This document shows, in pieces, positions 16,336 to 25,799 of a DNA stretch of 64,000 nt (positions are counted from its first letter, which is position 1; each line of letters starts with the position of its first letter). The DNA comes from Streptomyces fumanus. GTDB taxonomy: Bacteria; Actinomycetota; Actinomycetes; Streptomycetales; Streptomycetaceae. The notes beneath the pieces are model-generated. The model searched no databases. It was not told the DNA's origin and saw only the letters and a program-made list of their open reading frames with translations. The stretch covers positions 1 to 64,000 of the forward strand of contig NZ_BNBI01000017.1 in NCBI RefSeq assembly GCF_014655295.1, in the 5' to 3' direction. Position numbers and translations under genes: made by a program.

Positions 16336-16368
16336 ACCGGGGCTCGCGGGCTGTTCGGGGCGCGACCG

Positions 16369-16926
16369 CTACAGCTCGAACTCGAGGTGATCGATGTCTG
16401 TGAAGCGCACCTCCTCCAGGGAGCCGGCACGGCTGCCGCCGTCTTGGAAGTAGACCTCCTTGAGTGCTTCGGCGGCGATCTGCTGAAGCTGCTGGTCGGT
16501 GGCGCCGGCCTCCTGGGCGTCGAAGAGGCGGGCGGCGTACTGCGGAGGCAGGGCGACGGTCAGGTGTCGGATGCGGTCCTGGTCCGTCGACCCGATCGGC
16601 GCGGTGTAACCGAGGCGGGCGCGGGTGTCGATGACGATGCCGCCGGTGGTCGCCGCCTTCTGCCGGGCCTTGGCCCGGATCTGCGGCTGCCACCGCTTCT
16701 TCACCTCGCGCTCCAGGCGCGCGGCCAGGTCGGGGCGGGGCTTCCTGATCTGGTTCTTCACGTACCGTTCGACGGTGCGCTGGGAGACCCGCAGCGTCTG
16801 GGCGACCGCCTTGGTGCCCTTGAGCTGCTTGACCAGGTACCGCATTTGCGCGCCCGCGCTCTTAGGTGCCGGGCGTGTGAACGCCTTCTGCACCGCGGCC
16901 TCCAGGCCGTCCCCGAACAGGCTCAT
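16369..16926 (-). CDS. tpg: Telomere terminal protein Tpg
   Basis: 185 aa, the usual length. It begins SLFGDGLEAAVQKAFTRPAP, then AGAQMRYLVKQLKGTKAVAQ and LRVSQRTVERYVKNQIRKPR, a helix-turn-helix typical of Tpg. It continues ATTGGIVIDTRARLGYTAP and TVALPPQYAARLFDAQEAG, and ends FTDIDHLEFEL. Tpg is covalently attached to the 5' ends of Streptomyces linear chromosomes and plasmids. It primes end-patching DNA synthesis there. The gene starts 12 bp after tap with a GGAGAGGG ribosome site, so the two form an operon. It appears intact. Confidence 0.95.
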   Translation of the reverse strand: MSLFGDGLEAAVQKAFTRPAPKSAGAQMRYLVKQLKGTKAVAQTLRVSQRTVERYVKNQIRKPRPDLAARLEREVKKRWQPQIRAKARQKAATTGGIVIDTRARLGYTAPIGSTDQDRIRHLTVALPPQYAARLFDAQEAGATDQQLQQIAAEALKEVYFQDGGSRAGSLEEVRFTDIDHLEFEL

Positions 16927-16938
16927 CGTCGCCCTCTC

Positions 16939-19361
16939 CTACTCTCCGTTGTCGGCGTCGGTGACGGTGCCGTCCTTGATGTACCGGGCGAGGTTGAGCT
17001 CCGGGGCGTTGAATTGCTCGCGGACTTCCTCGCCCCACAGGACGGTCTGGGTGCCCTCGTGCTTGACCAGGCCGGGGTTGATGCCAAGCTTGAAGCCGCC
17101 GGGCAGCGGTTTACCCTCCCGGTAGGGCAGGAAGTCCAGCGGCGACGTGCCGTCGGCGGTGTAGACGACGCAGTCCGACAGGATCGCGACGGGGTACTGG
17201 CCGGTGAACGCCGCGTGGCGGACGATCTTGCGGTGCAGGTTGATCCGGGTGCGGGAGATGACCGCCGCGCGGATGTCCGGCCGCCACGTCGGGCGGGACA
17301 GGGCGCGCCACGGCTCGCCCGGCCGCCAACCCTCGCCGCGCGGGCGCTCGCGGAGCTTGCCCAGGCCGCCCTTGACCGTCGCCTTGATCGCCGAGACGAC
17401 GATCGCCAGGTCCGGGTCGCGGTCCTTGTAGCCGTCCATCGCGGCGAGGAAGCCGGCCGGGGCGAGGTCGGCGTCGACGCCGAGGTCGGCCATCGTGGCG
17501 AGGTAGGCGTCACGGAGCCGGTTGTACCAGCCGTCCAGGTAGCGGCCGTTGTCGTAGCGGACCCACGCCTCGATCGGCGCGACGTCGTAGCCGAGTTCCT
17601 GGGCGTACGCCACGGTGGGTGTCGCGTACCAGGCCGGCCCGTCCGGGCGCTCGCCTTTCGGCGTGAACGGAGAGGGCAGCAGCGAGTCGTCCAGCCCCAC
17701 CCACTCCTTGGCGACCTTCACCTTCGACAGGTCGACGTGGGACAGGTCCACCAGCCATGAGCCGGGCAGCTTCGGGTCGAACGCGGGGGCCTTGACGTGC
17801 GTCGCCTCACCGAGACCGACATTCAGACCGTTCGCGCCGGCGGCGAAGGCCATGTTCACGTCGATGCCGACCAGGTACCGCAGGGTGCACTCGGCATCGG
17901 TCATCGGCCGCGCCCAGTCGTACGCCTCCTCGAACAGCTTCACTTCGGGGCCGCGCACGTGGAACCGGGGCAGGTCCTTGAGGACCGGGTGGCCGTCGGG
18001 AACCTCGCACGGCGGCCAGTTCATCGGGTCGATGGCGTCCTTGCCCAGCGAGCCGGGGTGGTGCTCGGAGTGCCGCTTGCCGTCGGCGTCCGGCTGGGAG
18101 GCCCGCGTCGGCGGGTGCAGCGCGGTCATCAGCTCGAGGCCGGTCACGGCGGTCGAGCCGCGCGGCGTCATCACCCGGGAGGCGTACACGCCCAGGACGC
18201 GGGCGAGTTCGGCCGGGGGGAGCTGCCCGGCCGCGCCCCAGTGCCGGGTGTCCAGCGCGTTCCAGGAGGGGATGCAGAGTTGGACGCAGGCCCGCTCCGA
18301 GCCGGTGGCGGGGCGGTAGATCCGCGCCCACGGGCCGAAGCCGCGCTTGGTCAGCTTCCACTCCGCGCGGACCAGCTGCTTGATGACCTTGTGGCCCTCC
18401 GGGATCCGCCCGGCGTGCTTCTCCTCCTCCGTGAGCGTGACGGGGAGGCCGTAGCGCTCCAGCGCGGCTTCGGTAAGCACGATCAGCAGGTCGGCGTCCT
18501 TGCCCGGCCCGGCGAGCTTCGGCTGACCGAGCTTCGCCTCACGCAGCGTCCAGTCGACCAGGGCCGGGATGCTCTTGGCGGGTACGTCCAGGACTGGGCC
18601 GCCGGTGCAGTACGCCAGCACCTTGCCGTCCTCGACGTCGACGACCGCGAGCGGCCCGTTCTCGAACCGTGGGTCGGAGCCGCCCCCGGGGTGTCGGCCG
18701 GGGCCGCCTTCCGCGCGCCCGGGCGGCGCGACGTCGACGACGGCCTGGTGGTGCGCGCCGGACGCGGCGCGGCCGCCGGAGCAGCGGCGACGGGGGCAGG
18801 GGTCTGGATGTTCTCGGTTGCAGTCATGGACGCAGCCTCGGACGCCTCTCCTGTGGACAGAGTCCGCGCTTCCGCCGGGGCTGCCTTCTGCGTTCCAGTA
18901 CGGCACGACCTGGTGGGGTAAAGGGATGCGACCACTTCGTCGATCAGGGAGTCCGGAACCTCCGGCATTTCGCCTGCCGAGTAGGGCCCGGGGGTGAACG
19001 TGGCGAGTACCGGGGCCGCCGGCTTCTCCGCCCTTGCGGATGCGGGGTAGAGCTCCGTGAGCTGCCGTAGCAGCCGGGCGTACGCCTCCCACTCCAGGCC
19101 GCGCGGCTCGGTCGGCTTCTTCACCGACTCCCAGCCGGACACCGTGGCCCGGCGCACCTTCAGCGCAGCGGCGACTTCGTCCAGCGTCAGGCCGTGCGCA
19201 ACCCGCAGCCGCTTGCGCTCCGCCGCTGGCGGCAACGGAGAGCGGGACGCGACCAGCGGAGTGCAGCCGTCCTGGGCCCGTTGCCCGAGGCGGAGAGCCT
19301 CCAGACGCTGGAGCGGATGATCATTCCGACGTTCACGAGGGGCGCCGTATCTCAGTGCCAC
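16939..19361 (-). pseudogene. tap: Telomere-associated protein Tap, one frameshift
   Basis: The N-terminal frame holds a helix-turn-helix (LRVAHGLTLDEVAAALKVRR, ATVSGWESVKKPTEPRGLEW). It runs to about 18690, where it breaks within a CCCCC/GGGG tract. The main frame then continues DPRFENGPLAVVDVEDGKVL to ARYIKDGTVTDADNGE at 16939. Family features such as YLVGIDVNMAFAAGANGLNV and HRKIVRHAAFTGQYPVA are present. Tap binds the telomeric 3' overhang and recruits Tpg. With the shift repaired the protein would be near the usual 740 residues. The exact start is uncertain (no clear ATG). Because the break is in a homopolymer, a sequencing error is quite possible. Confidence 0.85.
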
Positions 19362-19640
19362 CCCGTCGTCGTTGTCGTCGCCGGGCAGCCCGGGCGCGGA
19401 ACTCAGATCGCCGACCTGGTTCAGGCGGCGCTGGACCGGCCGGGGCGGCGCGGTGCGGATCTGCAGCGATCTCTACGAGACCGCGCATCGCCAGAACGGC
19501 GAGCTCCTGGGCCGGCGACCTCCGGCCGGACACCCGCTGCTGGCAGGCTACGGTCAACTATCCCTACTACGCCGACATCGCCCACTTCATGGCCGGCCTT
19601 CGCCACGGACCGGCGGCGCTAGCGGTGGACCGGGCCTCGG
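19355..19640 (+). pseudogene. Zeta-toxin-like P-loop kinase fragment, several frameshifts
   Basis: Successive frames read VVVVAGQPGRGTQIADLVQA, then GGAVRICSDLYETAHRQNGE, then RPDTRCWQATVNY. Together they match the start of zeta-type toxins (GQPGAGKT-QIADLVQAAL...ICSDLYK). These phosphorylate UDP-N-acetylglucosamine in other systems. The Walker A lysine is lost (QPGRGTQ), and the C-terminal two thirds are missing. No antitoxin gene is seen. It is dead. Confidence 0.5.
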
Positions 19641-19649
19641 CCGGACGCC

Positions 19650-19980
19650 CCGTACACCGCACTCTGGCTGCTGGGCCGCGCGCCGGGCCCGTTCCGTCCG
19701 CTCACCGGGGTCGAGACCGACCGGATCGCCACAGTCGCCCGGAGTGCCGCGGGCTGGGTCGAGCGGGCGCTGGACATCGCCACCCAGTCCCGGGTCCTGG
19801 AGGAACGGTATGACTGCGGGGGCCGGATCGAGGTGCAGGGTGGGGACGGGGCGCGGCCTCTGGCGCGGTGCACGGGGTGCGGGCGGATCTGGTCGGAGGT
19901 CGGGGTGGTGGCCGCGCAGGAAGAAGCCGCCCGCCGCGTGAGGGTCGCGAGCGGGCGGCCTCGGGAGTCACGCCAGGCCG
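19650..19980 (+). pseudogene. Fragment of an unidentified plasmid-type protein with a CxxC
   Basis: A frame without a start reads TALWLLGRAPGPFRPLTGVE, then ARSAAGWVERALDIATQSRV, ERYDCGGRIEVQGG and RCTGCGRIWSEVGVVAAQEE. The paired cysteines suggest a small zinc site. I do not recognise the family. It follows the zeta-toxin remnant directly. Confidence 0.3.
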
Positions 19981-20169
19981 TGGGCCTTCGCACAGTCAGA
20001 GCAGAGCCGCATCTGGCGTCGGACTGCCAGCTCCGTCGACCGCCTCGCCCCCGACTACGACCTGCTGCAACCCAAGCCGGACTGGACCCCCGAGGAACGC
20101 GCCGCCTACGCCGCAGCCACCGCCTCGCCCTGCGATCCGCCCTCGATCTACTCGCCCCTGCTCCGCCGC

Positions 20170-20497
20170 ATCCGGGCGATCGTCGGGACTGGTCAACAGC
20201 ACTGACGCTTGGCACGCCGTAGGCGGCAACGTACGACTGGAGACCACCGACGGCCCGCCGTGCCTCGAACTCATCCGGCTCCTGGGCGACGGCCCCACCG
20301 GAGTCGGCTGGGAAGTCGAACACAAACGGTGCACCTGCCTGTGCGATCACCCCCACACAGACGTCGGATGCAACATCGACTTCCGCGAGCCCACTACCGG
20401 ACGATCCGTGTACTACTCCAAAGCCAAATGGGGCCGCACCCTCGACGACCGGCGCTGCGAGAGGATCGCGGAACTGAACCGCACGGCCTTCATCTGA
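20170..20497 (+). pseudogene. C-terminal fragment of an unidentified Cys-rich protein
   Basis: The frame ends at 20497 after AWHAVGGNVRLETTDGPPCL, EHKRCTCLCDHPHTDVGCNI and RCERIAELNRTAFI. It has five cysteines in a short region, suggesting a metal site. No start codon with a ribosome site is found upstream, so it is probably a truncated gene. Family unknown. Confidence 0.3.
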
Positions 20498-20593
20498 CCC
20501 CAGCGCGGACTACCGCAGCCCACGACGCTCACACGTCTCAGTTCGCCGTGGTGCGTTCGTCGCCCAAGCCGGTCTACCGCTAGGCGCGGGTTC

Positions 20594-21115
20594 TCACTCG
20601 GGACGCTCCCAGGTCAGCGTGCGCCCGGTGAGGCTGGTGTACCTGACCCGCGCCCACCCCAGATCGTCCGGGTGGAGCTTGCGCGCGTGAGCGCTTTGGG
20701 CTGGCGGGGCTGCCAGATAGGCGTCCACCTTCGGCACGGACCATCGCAGGCGAAGTTGCCGCAACTGCTTCTCGTAGCCGCCGAGTCTGGTGTTGCACGG
20801 CTTGCAGAGAAGCCCCCGAACGCAACGCGGGCACCCCGTACAGCAATTGTGATCGTGGTCGATCTGCCACCAAATCGGCCCCTCCGCAGCGTCGTCCCCC
20901 GGACCTTCGCCGCAGAGCGGACAGTAGTCGTTCTGGACTCTCAGGATGGCATTGACTCGCTCGATGGGGAGGCGGAATCGCTTCGCCTGCCGTACGGCCG
21001 GGCCGCACACGGGGCACAACGTGCGACCGTACTTCCGCTCGTCCGCGTGTACCCACTCGTCGCATACCCGGCAGGCTTCGGGATCGTAGTCGATCCAGTC
21101 CAGTCCGATCTCCAC
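20594..21115 (-). CDS. Recombination endonuclease VII / HNH-type nuclease
   Basis: 173 aa. Two Cys pairs (CRVCDEW and CPVCGPAVRQAKRFRLP) come first, then CPLCGEGPGDDA. The catalytic core IDHDHNCCTGCPRCVRGLLC followed by KPCNTRLGGYEKQLRQ is the T4 endonuclease VII-like signature (D-H-D-H...C..G..C). The enzymes cut branched or nicked DNA. Such genes are common in actinophages and plasmids. The catalytic residues are all present and the gene appears intact. Confidence 0.85.
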   Translation of the reverse strand: MEIGLDWIDYDPEACRVCDEWVHADERKYGRTLCPVCGPAVRQAKRFRLPIERVNAILRVQNDYCPLCGEGPGDDAAEGPIWWQIDHDHNCCTGCPRCVRGLLCKPCNTRLGGYEKQLRQLRLRWSVPKVDAYLAAPPAQSAHARKLHPDDLGWARVRYTSLTGRTLTWERPE

Positions 21116-21206
21116 GACGGCGAGGCTAACTTACGTCACTGACATGCCTGTTGACCCGGCCGTCGGGGGCGGTCGGGCAGCCCTGTGTCGCGCGTTCCCG
21201 CCCTTG

Positions 21207-21560
21207 TCACCGACAGACCTCTGGAAAGGCCCTCACCGACCACAACGACGTCTTCTTCGGCTCGACCGACGACGCCTGGCAGCGGCCCCCAGCGCAGCAG
21301 GGTCTCCCCAGACGCGTCACCCCGTACACCGTCGTGTCGGTCACCAGCACCGGGACGGTCCCGTAGGGCAGGACCTCCCCCGGCGCCAGGACGCGCGCCT
21401 GGGCGCCACCAGCGCCATTGTCGAGCATGGCGGCAACCGGCGGCACTGCAATGCCGTTCCCGTCGACGGGCATCAGCGCGTACCGGAACACAACCGGCGT
21501 GCCGGTGCCCGGGGTCGTAGTCACCGGTTGGGCGGTCAAGCCAACTCCCCCTGATTGCAT
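21207..21560 (-). CDS. Hypothetical protein, perhaps phage-structural
   Basis: 117 aa. The first 80 residues are beta-prone and rich in Gly/Pro/Val (TPVVFRYALMPVDGNGIAVP, LAPGEVLPYGTVPVLVTDTT), as in small phage or capsule-spike proteins. The tail after VYGVTRLGRP is Cys/Arg-rich and looks out of register, so a frameshift near 21310 is possible. Family not recognised. Confidence 0.35.
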   Translation of the reverse strand: MQSGGVGLTAQPVTTTPGTGTPVVFRYALMPVDGNGIAVPPVAAMLDNGAGGAQARVLAPGEVLPYGTVPVLVTDTTVYGVTRLGRPCCAGGRCQASSVEPKKTSLWSVRAFPEVCR

Positions 21561-21764
21561 GTCCTTACGTCACGTTAGTGGACTCTTGGGACCACTGAGG
21601 TTAGCGTGAACCCCTGTCAGACCCGGTGGGGTTTTCGTGTAGCCGGAGGTCGGGACGCAGATGTTGCTCTACGGCAGCGAGCGCCAGCGGGGGCTTTGCC
21701 CGCAAAGGAGAGATTGCAGCAAGTGAGCCTAACACCCGGGAACCACACCGGTTTCTGTACGCCG

Positions 21765-22016
21765 TCACGGGTCGCCGGGCATGGCCACGGAGTAGCCGGT
21801 CACATTGCCGTCCGGAGCGATCCTCTGCTTCACGCGCAGTCCGGCCGTGGCGAGCTGCTCGAAGAAGTCAGCGTCGCTCACGGCGGCCGCCGCCGTCTCA
21901 CGCACGGCGCGCTGGAGTGTCTCGCGCACCGGCTCGGATAGACCTCTGCGGACTGCCTTCTCCGCTTCACTGGTCTTCGACCACCTGCGCGCGGTGCCGT
22001 CGGCGTGCTCGTCCAT
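21765..22016 (-). pseudogene. Relaxase/mobilization protein fragment
   Basis: 83 aa: a helical segment (EKAVRRGLSEPVRETLQRAV) then DADFFEQLATAGLRVKQRIA and GNVTGYSVAMPGD. The phrase G-LRV-x-R...VTGYSV-LPGD is typical of the C-terminal part of Streptomyces plasmid relaxases. The nicking domain is missing and the end is clipped. It is evidence for past conjugative or mobilizable plasmid DNA. Confidence 0.45.
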
Positions 22017-22248
22017 GACGTGGCGACGGCCTACGGTCGCGACTCATAATCGCGGCGAGCGTGCAGGCGTGATGTCAAGCGCGAACACGGGTCGTCGAGG
22101 CCGTAGCGGGGCAGGAGCCGGCGGACTGCCCCAAGTGTGCCGGTGAGCTTGGCCAGGCGCACGCAGTTGGCAGGAGCCGCTCCTTCGACGGAGTGAACCC
22201 ACCGCCGATCCGGCCCGCCCAGACGGCGGCGGGCGCTATCTGTGGGAC

Positions 22249-22644
22249 GTGCTGAAGACTCTGATGCGTGCCGCGACCGTCGCCGCCCTCGCCCTCACGC
22301 CGCTGACCGTCCCGGCCTCCGCCTCCAGCAAACCCCACGCCGCGGCAGACATCACCTGCCCGGACGGCTACGTCTACATCTAACCCGCGATCAGCTTCGG
22401 CGGACAGCCCTGGGTCCGCCGCGCTTTCGACGGCAGCGTCGAAGACCTGCCCTCCTCCATCCGCGACCGCGGCAGCTCCGTGCGCAACAACTCCGACCGC
22501 ACCGCCCGCGTCTACGAGAAACGCAAGTACAGCGGCCGCTGGGTGTGCGTCACCCGCAGCGGCGGATCCATCCACGACCTGCGCAGCTACAGCCTCAACG
22601 ACCAGACCCGCTCTCTGAGGATCAACCGCGATGACTGCGGCTGA
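22249..22644 (+). pseudogene. Peptidase inhibitor I36-like secreted protein with an internal stop
   Basis: GTG 22249 or ATG 22264 starts a signal peptide (AATVAALALTPLTVPASASS), followed by the mature part DITCPDGYVYI. An in-frame TAA at 22381 interrupts it. The same frame goes on with ISFGGQPWVRRAFDGSVEDL, NNSDRTARVYEKRKYSGRWV and LNDQTRSLRINRDDC to TGA at 22642. This matches the small I36 family (SMI-like, beta-gamma-crystallin fold). The nonsense codon is a substitution, not an indel, so loss of function is likely real. Confidence 0.65.
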
Positions 22645-22895
22645 CCAGCCCGCCCGCACCCCCACGACCAGCTCGCCCGGGCTCCCGGCGCGGACGGCAA
22701 CAACCGCATAGCCGGCACAGACCCCTCGACCAGAGCACGGCCGGCGGCCCCCGCATACCCAGCGGCGCCGCCCGCCCAAGCCGTTCATCCGACTTGCCGC
22801 ACCAAAGGGTGAACCCACCCGCCGCACGGGGCGGCCATGCGCCGCCAGCCGTTACGAAAACCCCGACCTGTCAGAACGTCCCCGAAGAGGTGACC

Positions 22896-23090
22896 GTGCC
22901 TACCCTCGCCGCCTTCACCGCCGCCAGCGCAGCCCTGGCCGCCCTGATCAGTCCCCGCCCACGCCGCCGGCCCCGGCACCACCAGCACCCTGCCGGTGCG
23001 ATCCCTGTTGCAGTCACCGGCCTCGTTGCGGTCGGCGGCCGCCGCGCGCTCGCTGAATCAAAAGCGAGCGGTGTCGCTGTCCGGGCCTGA
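22896..23090 (+). CDS. Small hypothetical protein
   Basis: 64 aa from GTG 22896 with GAGG five bases upstream. It starts with a hydrophobic helix (PTLAAFTAASAALAALI), then an Arg/His-rich basic stretch and a second hydrophobic part. It may be a small membrane or DNA-associated protein. Support is only the start signal and the terminator hairpin shortly after the stop. Confidence 0.35.
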   Translation: MPTLAAFTAASAALAALISPRPRRRPRHHQHPAGAIPVAVTGLVAVGGRRALAESKASGVAVRA

Positions 23091-23111
23091 CCTTCTGCGG
23101 GGGCGTGGTGG

Positions 23112-23142
23112 AGGGGAGCGGGCGTCGCGCGCCCGCTCCCCT
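23112..23142. terminator. 13-bp GC hairpin between convergent genes
   Basis: AGGGGAGCGGGCG pairs exactly with CGCCCGCTCCCCT across a 5-base loop. It lies between the small plus-strand gene and the stop of the minus-strand exporter gene, and could serve both. Confidence 0.75.
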
Positions 23143-23156
23143 TGGTGTCGTCCGAT

Positions 23157-24803
23157 TCAATCCTGGGGTGCGCTGTGCGCTTCCTGATCGGGTGTGGGTT
23201 CCTGGACGGTGTCGTCCTTCGGCGGGGTGGTGAAAAGGCCGCAGAAGGCGGTGGCGGCGAGGAGAACGGCGGCGGAGGCCAGGAACGTGGTGTGCATGGC
23301 GCTCGTGAAGCTCGTGGTGAACGCTTCGTTGCTCAGACGCTCGAAGGGCTCTGTCTCACCGGCGCTCAGGTCGGCGGGCGGGTTGGGCGGGCTGAAGTGC
23401 TCGGTACTGCTGGTGGCGGCCACGAACGTGTCGCGCAGGTGGGAAGGCAACTGAGCCGCTTGGCGTGCGGCCTCGTCGGCAAGGGCCGCATTGAGTCGGG
23501 CGGACAGCAGGGCACCGAGAACGGCGGTGCCCAGGATGCCGCCGATCTGGCGGGTGGTGTTGGAGACGCCTGACGCGGCGCCGGCCAACTGAGGGTTCAC
23601 TCCGTCCATGGTGGCCTGTTGCAGGGGGGCAAAGGTGGCTCCGCTGGCGATGCCGATGATGATCAGGCCCGGGAGCAGGCTCCAGGCACTGCCGTGCGGA
23701 CCGGTGGTGGCGACCAGGACGAGCAACCCGGCGGAGAGCAGCGTCAGTCCGGCCATGAGAACGTACTTGCCGCCGTACTTGTCGGACAGTCGGCCGGCGT
23801 AGGTGGAGCCGACGGCGGTCAGGACGGCGTTGGGCAGCATCACCAGACCGGTCTCCAGCGCGCTGTAACCGCGGGCCGTCTGCAGATAAAGGACGAGGAC
23901 GAAGGCGATGGCGATCATGCCAAGTTGGAAGACGAATCCGACACCGTTACCGACGGAGAAGTTCCGGGTCTGGAACAGGCCCAGCGGCATGAGGGGTTCG
24001 CGCTTCTTCTGCCGGTGCTGCCAGAGCACGAACAGGATCACTAGGACGACGCCGGCGGTGATGACTGAGCCGACGCTGATCGGGCCGCTGATCGTCCCCC
24101 AGTTGTACCGCTCGCCCTCGATCAGTCCGAAGACGATGCCGGTGAGACCGGCGGTGGCCAGTGCCACGCCGATGAGGTCGAGGTTGTGGCTGCGGCCGGA
24201 GCGCATGACTGGGACGTAGCGGAGAGTCAGCAGGGCTGTGATCACACCGATGGGCACGTTGACGAAGAAGATCCAGCGCCAGCTGAGGTGGGCGAGGATG
24301 AGGCCGCCGGCGACTGGACCGACGATCGGGGCGAAGCCGACGATCGCCCCGAACAAGCCGAACGCCCGGCCGCGCAGCGGGGGCGGGAAGATCGTCAGGA
24401 TCGATGAGATGACCTGGGGAAACAGCAGCGCACCGCCGAACCCCTGCAGCACCCGCGCGGCCAGCAGTTGCCCGGGCGAGGCAGACAGCCCGCACAGAGC
24501 CGAGGCAACGGCGAAGAGAGTGATACCGATCAGGAACAGGCGCCGGTAGCCGAAAATGTCCCCGAGCCGCCCAGTAGTGATCAGCAGCACCGAGAAGACC
24601 AACATGTAGGCGTCGATCATCCACAGCACCTGGTCGTAGGACGCGTCCAGGCTGCCGATCAGTGTCGGGATGGCGATGTTGACGATGGTTCCGTCCAGCA
24701 ACGACATGAAGAAGCCGATGCAGAGAATGCCGAGGACCAGCCACGGCCGCTCGGTGGCCGGCGCCTCCGCCGTCTTGATTTCCGTCACTCCGATGACCTC
24801 CAT
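23157..24803 (-). CDS. MFS drug exporter, DHA2 (14-TM) family
   Basis: 548 aa from ATG 24803. About 14 hydrophobic segments. The DHA2 signatures are DGTIVNIAIPTLIGSL in TM1, GRLGDIFGYRRLFLIG (motif A) after TM2, ARVLQGFGGALLFP in TM4 and GPVAGGLILAHLSWRWIFFV (motif C and following). The C-terminal tail is acidic and hydrophilic. Such pumps export drugs or metabolites by proton antiport. No regulator is directly adjacent; a 350-bp upstream region separates it from the broken ester-cyclase gene. Intact. Confidence 0.92.
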   Translation of the reverse strand: MEVIGVTEIKTAEAPATERPWLVLGILCIGFFMSLLDGTIVNIAIPTLIGSLDASYDQVLWMIDAYMLVFSVLLITTGRLGDIFGYRRLFLIGITLFAVASALCGLSASPGQLLAARVLQGFGGALLFPQVISSILTIFPPPLRGRAFGLFGAIVGFAPIVGPVAGGLILAHLSWRWIFFVNVPIGVITALLTLRYVPVMRSGRSHNLDLIGVALATAGLTGIVFGLIEGERYNWGTISGPISVGSVITAGVVLVILFVLWQHRQKKREPLMPLGLFQTRNFSVGNGVGFVFQLGMIAIAFVLVLYLQTARGYSALETGLVMLPNAVLTAVGSTYAGRLSDKYGGKYVLMAGLTLLSAGLLVLVATTGPHGSAWSLLPGLIIIGIASGATFAPLQQATMDGVNPQLAGAASGVSNTTRQIGGILGTAVLGALLSARLNAALADEAARQAAQLPSHLRDTFVAATSSTEHFSPPNPPADLSAGETEPFERLSNEAFTTSFTSAMHTTFLASAAVLLAATAFCGLFTTPPKDDTVQEPTPDQEAHSAPQD

Positions 24804-25157
24804 GAACTCGGAGCACCGGTCGTGGTTCTCGGGCGTGCGCCAGGACTGGGCGTCCGCACTCGGCGGATGAGGCGAACACCTGGCGATGCGCATACCTGGA
24901 TGTGAGACTGCGACCGGGGGGGCGGAACTCTGTCTGGTGGCGGCATCTGAACGCCGTGGAACAGTCTGGATGCGGTGGGAGCCCGAAGCGGTCCGGCAAG
25001 ATCGGAACACGGACACAGCCTTATTGCCTGTAAGGCGCCGGACGCCCGGCGCCAAGCAACGCACTCTCACCCCGACGGACAGTCGATCCATTGGGCGAAC
25101 TGCCACCACCATCGCAGAGACAACCCTTGTTATGGTGTGACTTCCACCTTCCTCCGG
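24804..25157. other. Upstream region of the exporter, no gene seen
   Basis: About 350 bases with no credible coding frame on either strand. The exporter promoter should be here, but I see no convincing -35/-10 pair or operator palindrome. Confidence 0.4.
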
Positions 25158-25215
25158 TCATCGGGACCCGAAGAAGCTGGTTGGCGAGGCAAGAGCCCAA
25201 CGGTGAGAAGCCGAC

Positions 25216-25572
25216 TGGGACTCTAGCAAGGCGCATAGCGCCTTGCAACGAGCACACCCGCTGCCCGTGGCGGTCAGTCGGGCGGGGGCCGGCAGCCCGA
25301 GGAGATCACCGGTGTGCCGCCCGCTCATCACCAGGTGTGCGGTGACGAACCCCCCGCCCTCTCGGTAGGCTATTTCCTCGAAGTGAAGTTCGAAATAACA
25401 CGTTGCGCAGCCAGTCGATGGAATCGGTGAAATTTTCCGGGCCGCGTTTCTCGGAGCGTTCCAATGTCGCGGGATTGATGTACTCCGGGTGAATGTATTC
25501 CTGTGCATCGGCGATTTTACCGGTGGCGAACGCCTGGAACATCTGGCGCACCGCGTCGATTGCCTCGCTCAT
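25216..25572 (-). pseudogene. SnoaL-like ester cyclase, frameshifted and truncated
   Basis: ATG 25572 starts SEAIDAVRQMFQAFATGKIA, then DAQEYIHPEYINPATLERSE and FTDSIDWLRNV. The frame changes near 25395 and continues FHFEEIAYREGGGFVTAHLV, MSGRHTGDLLGLPA, after which the sequence degenerates. This is the SnoaL/NTF2-like polyketide-cyclase fold (HPEYINP...HLVMSGRHTGD-LGLP). The last third is missing. Confidence 0.65.
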
Positions 25573-25799
25573 GGCCGTATCTCTCCCTGTCTCACTGGGC
25601 TGCGTATCATCCCGGTCATGATGGGTCTGCGGCACAAGGCTCACAAGACCCGCCCATGCTTTTCACGGCCATTACCAGAGTGCCACTCGACCGCGTTCCA
25701 TGCATCGCTCCACCGCTGTCTAGTATTTGTGTGAAAGAGTAAGACGACATGGAGGGAAGAATGGATTCGACTGTCTACAAGTCCGGGGTAACGCACGCC

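Noticed and set aside
16321..17760. A 479-residue plus-strand frame over tpg/tap
   Set aside because: Antisense shadow with Leu/Gly/Arg-rich translation; tpg and tap are clear on the other strand.
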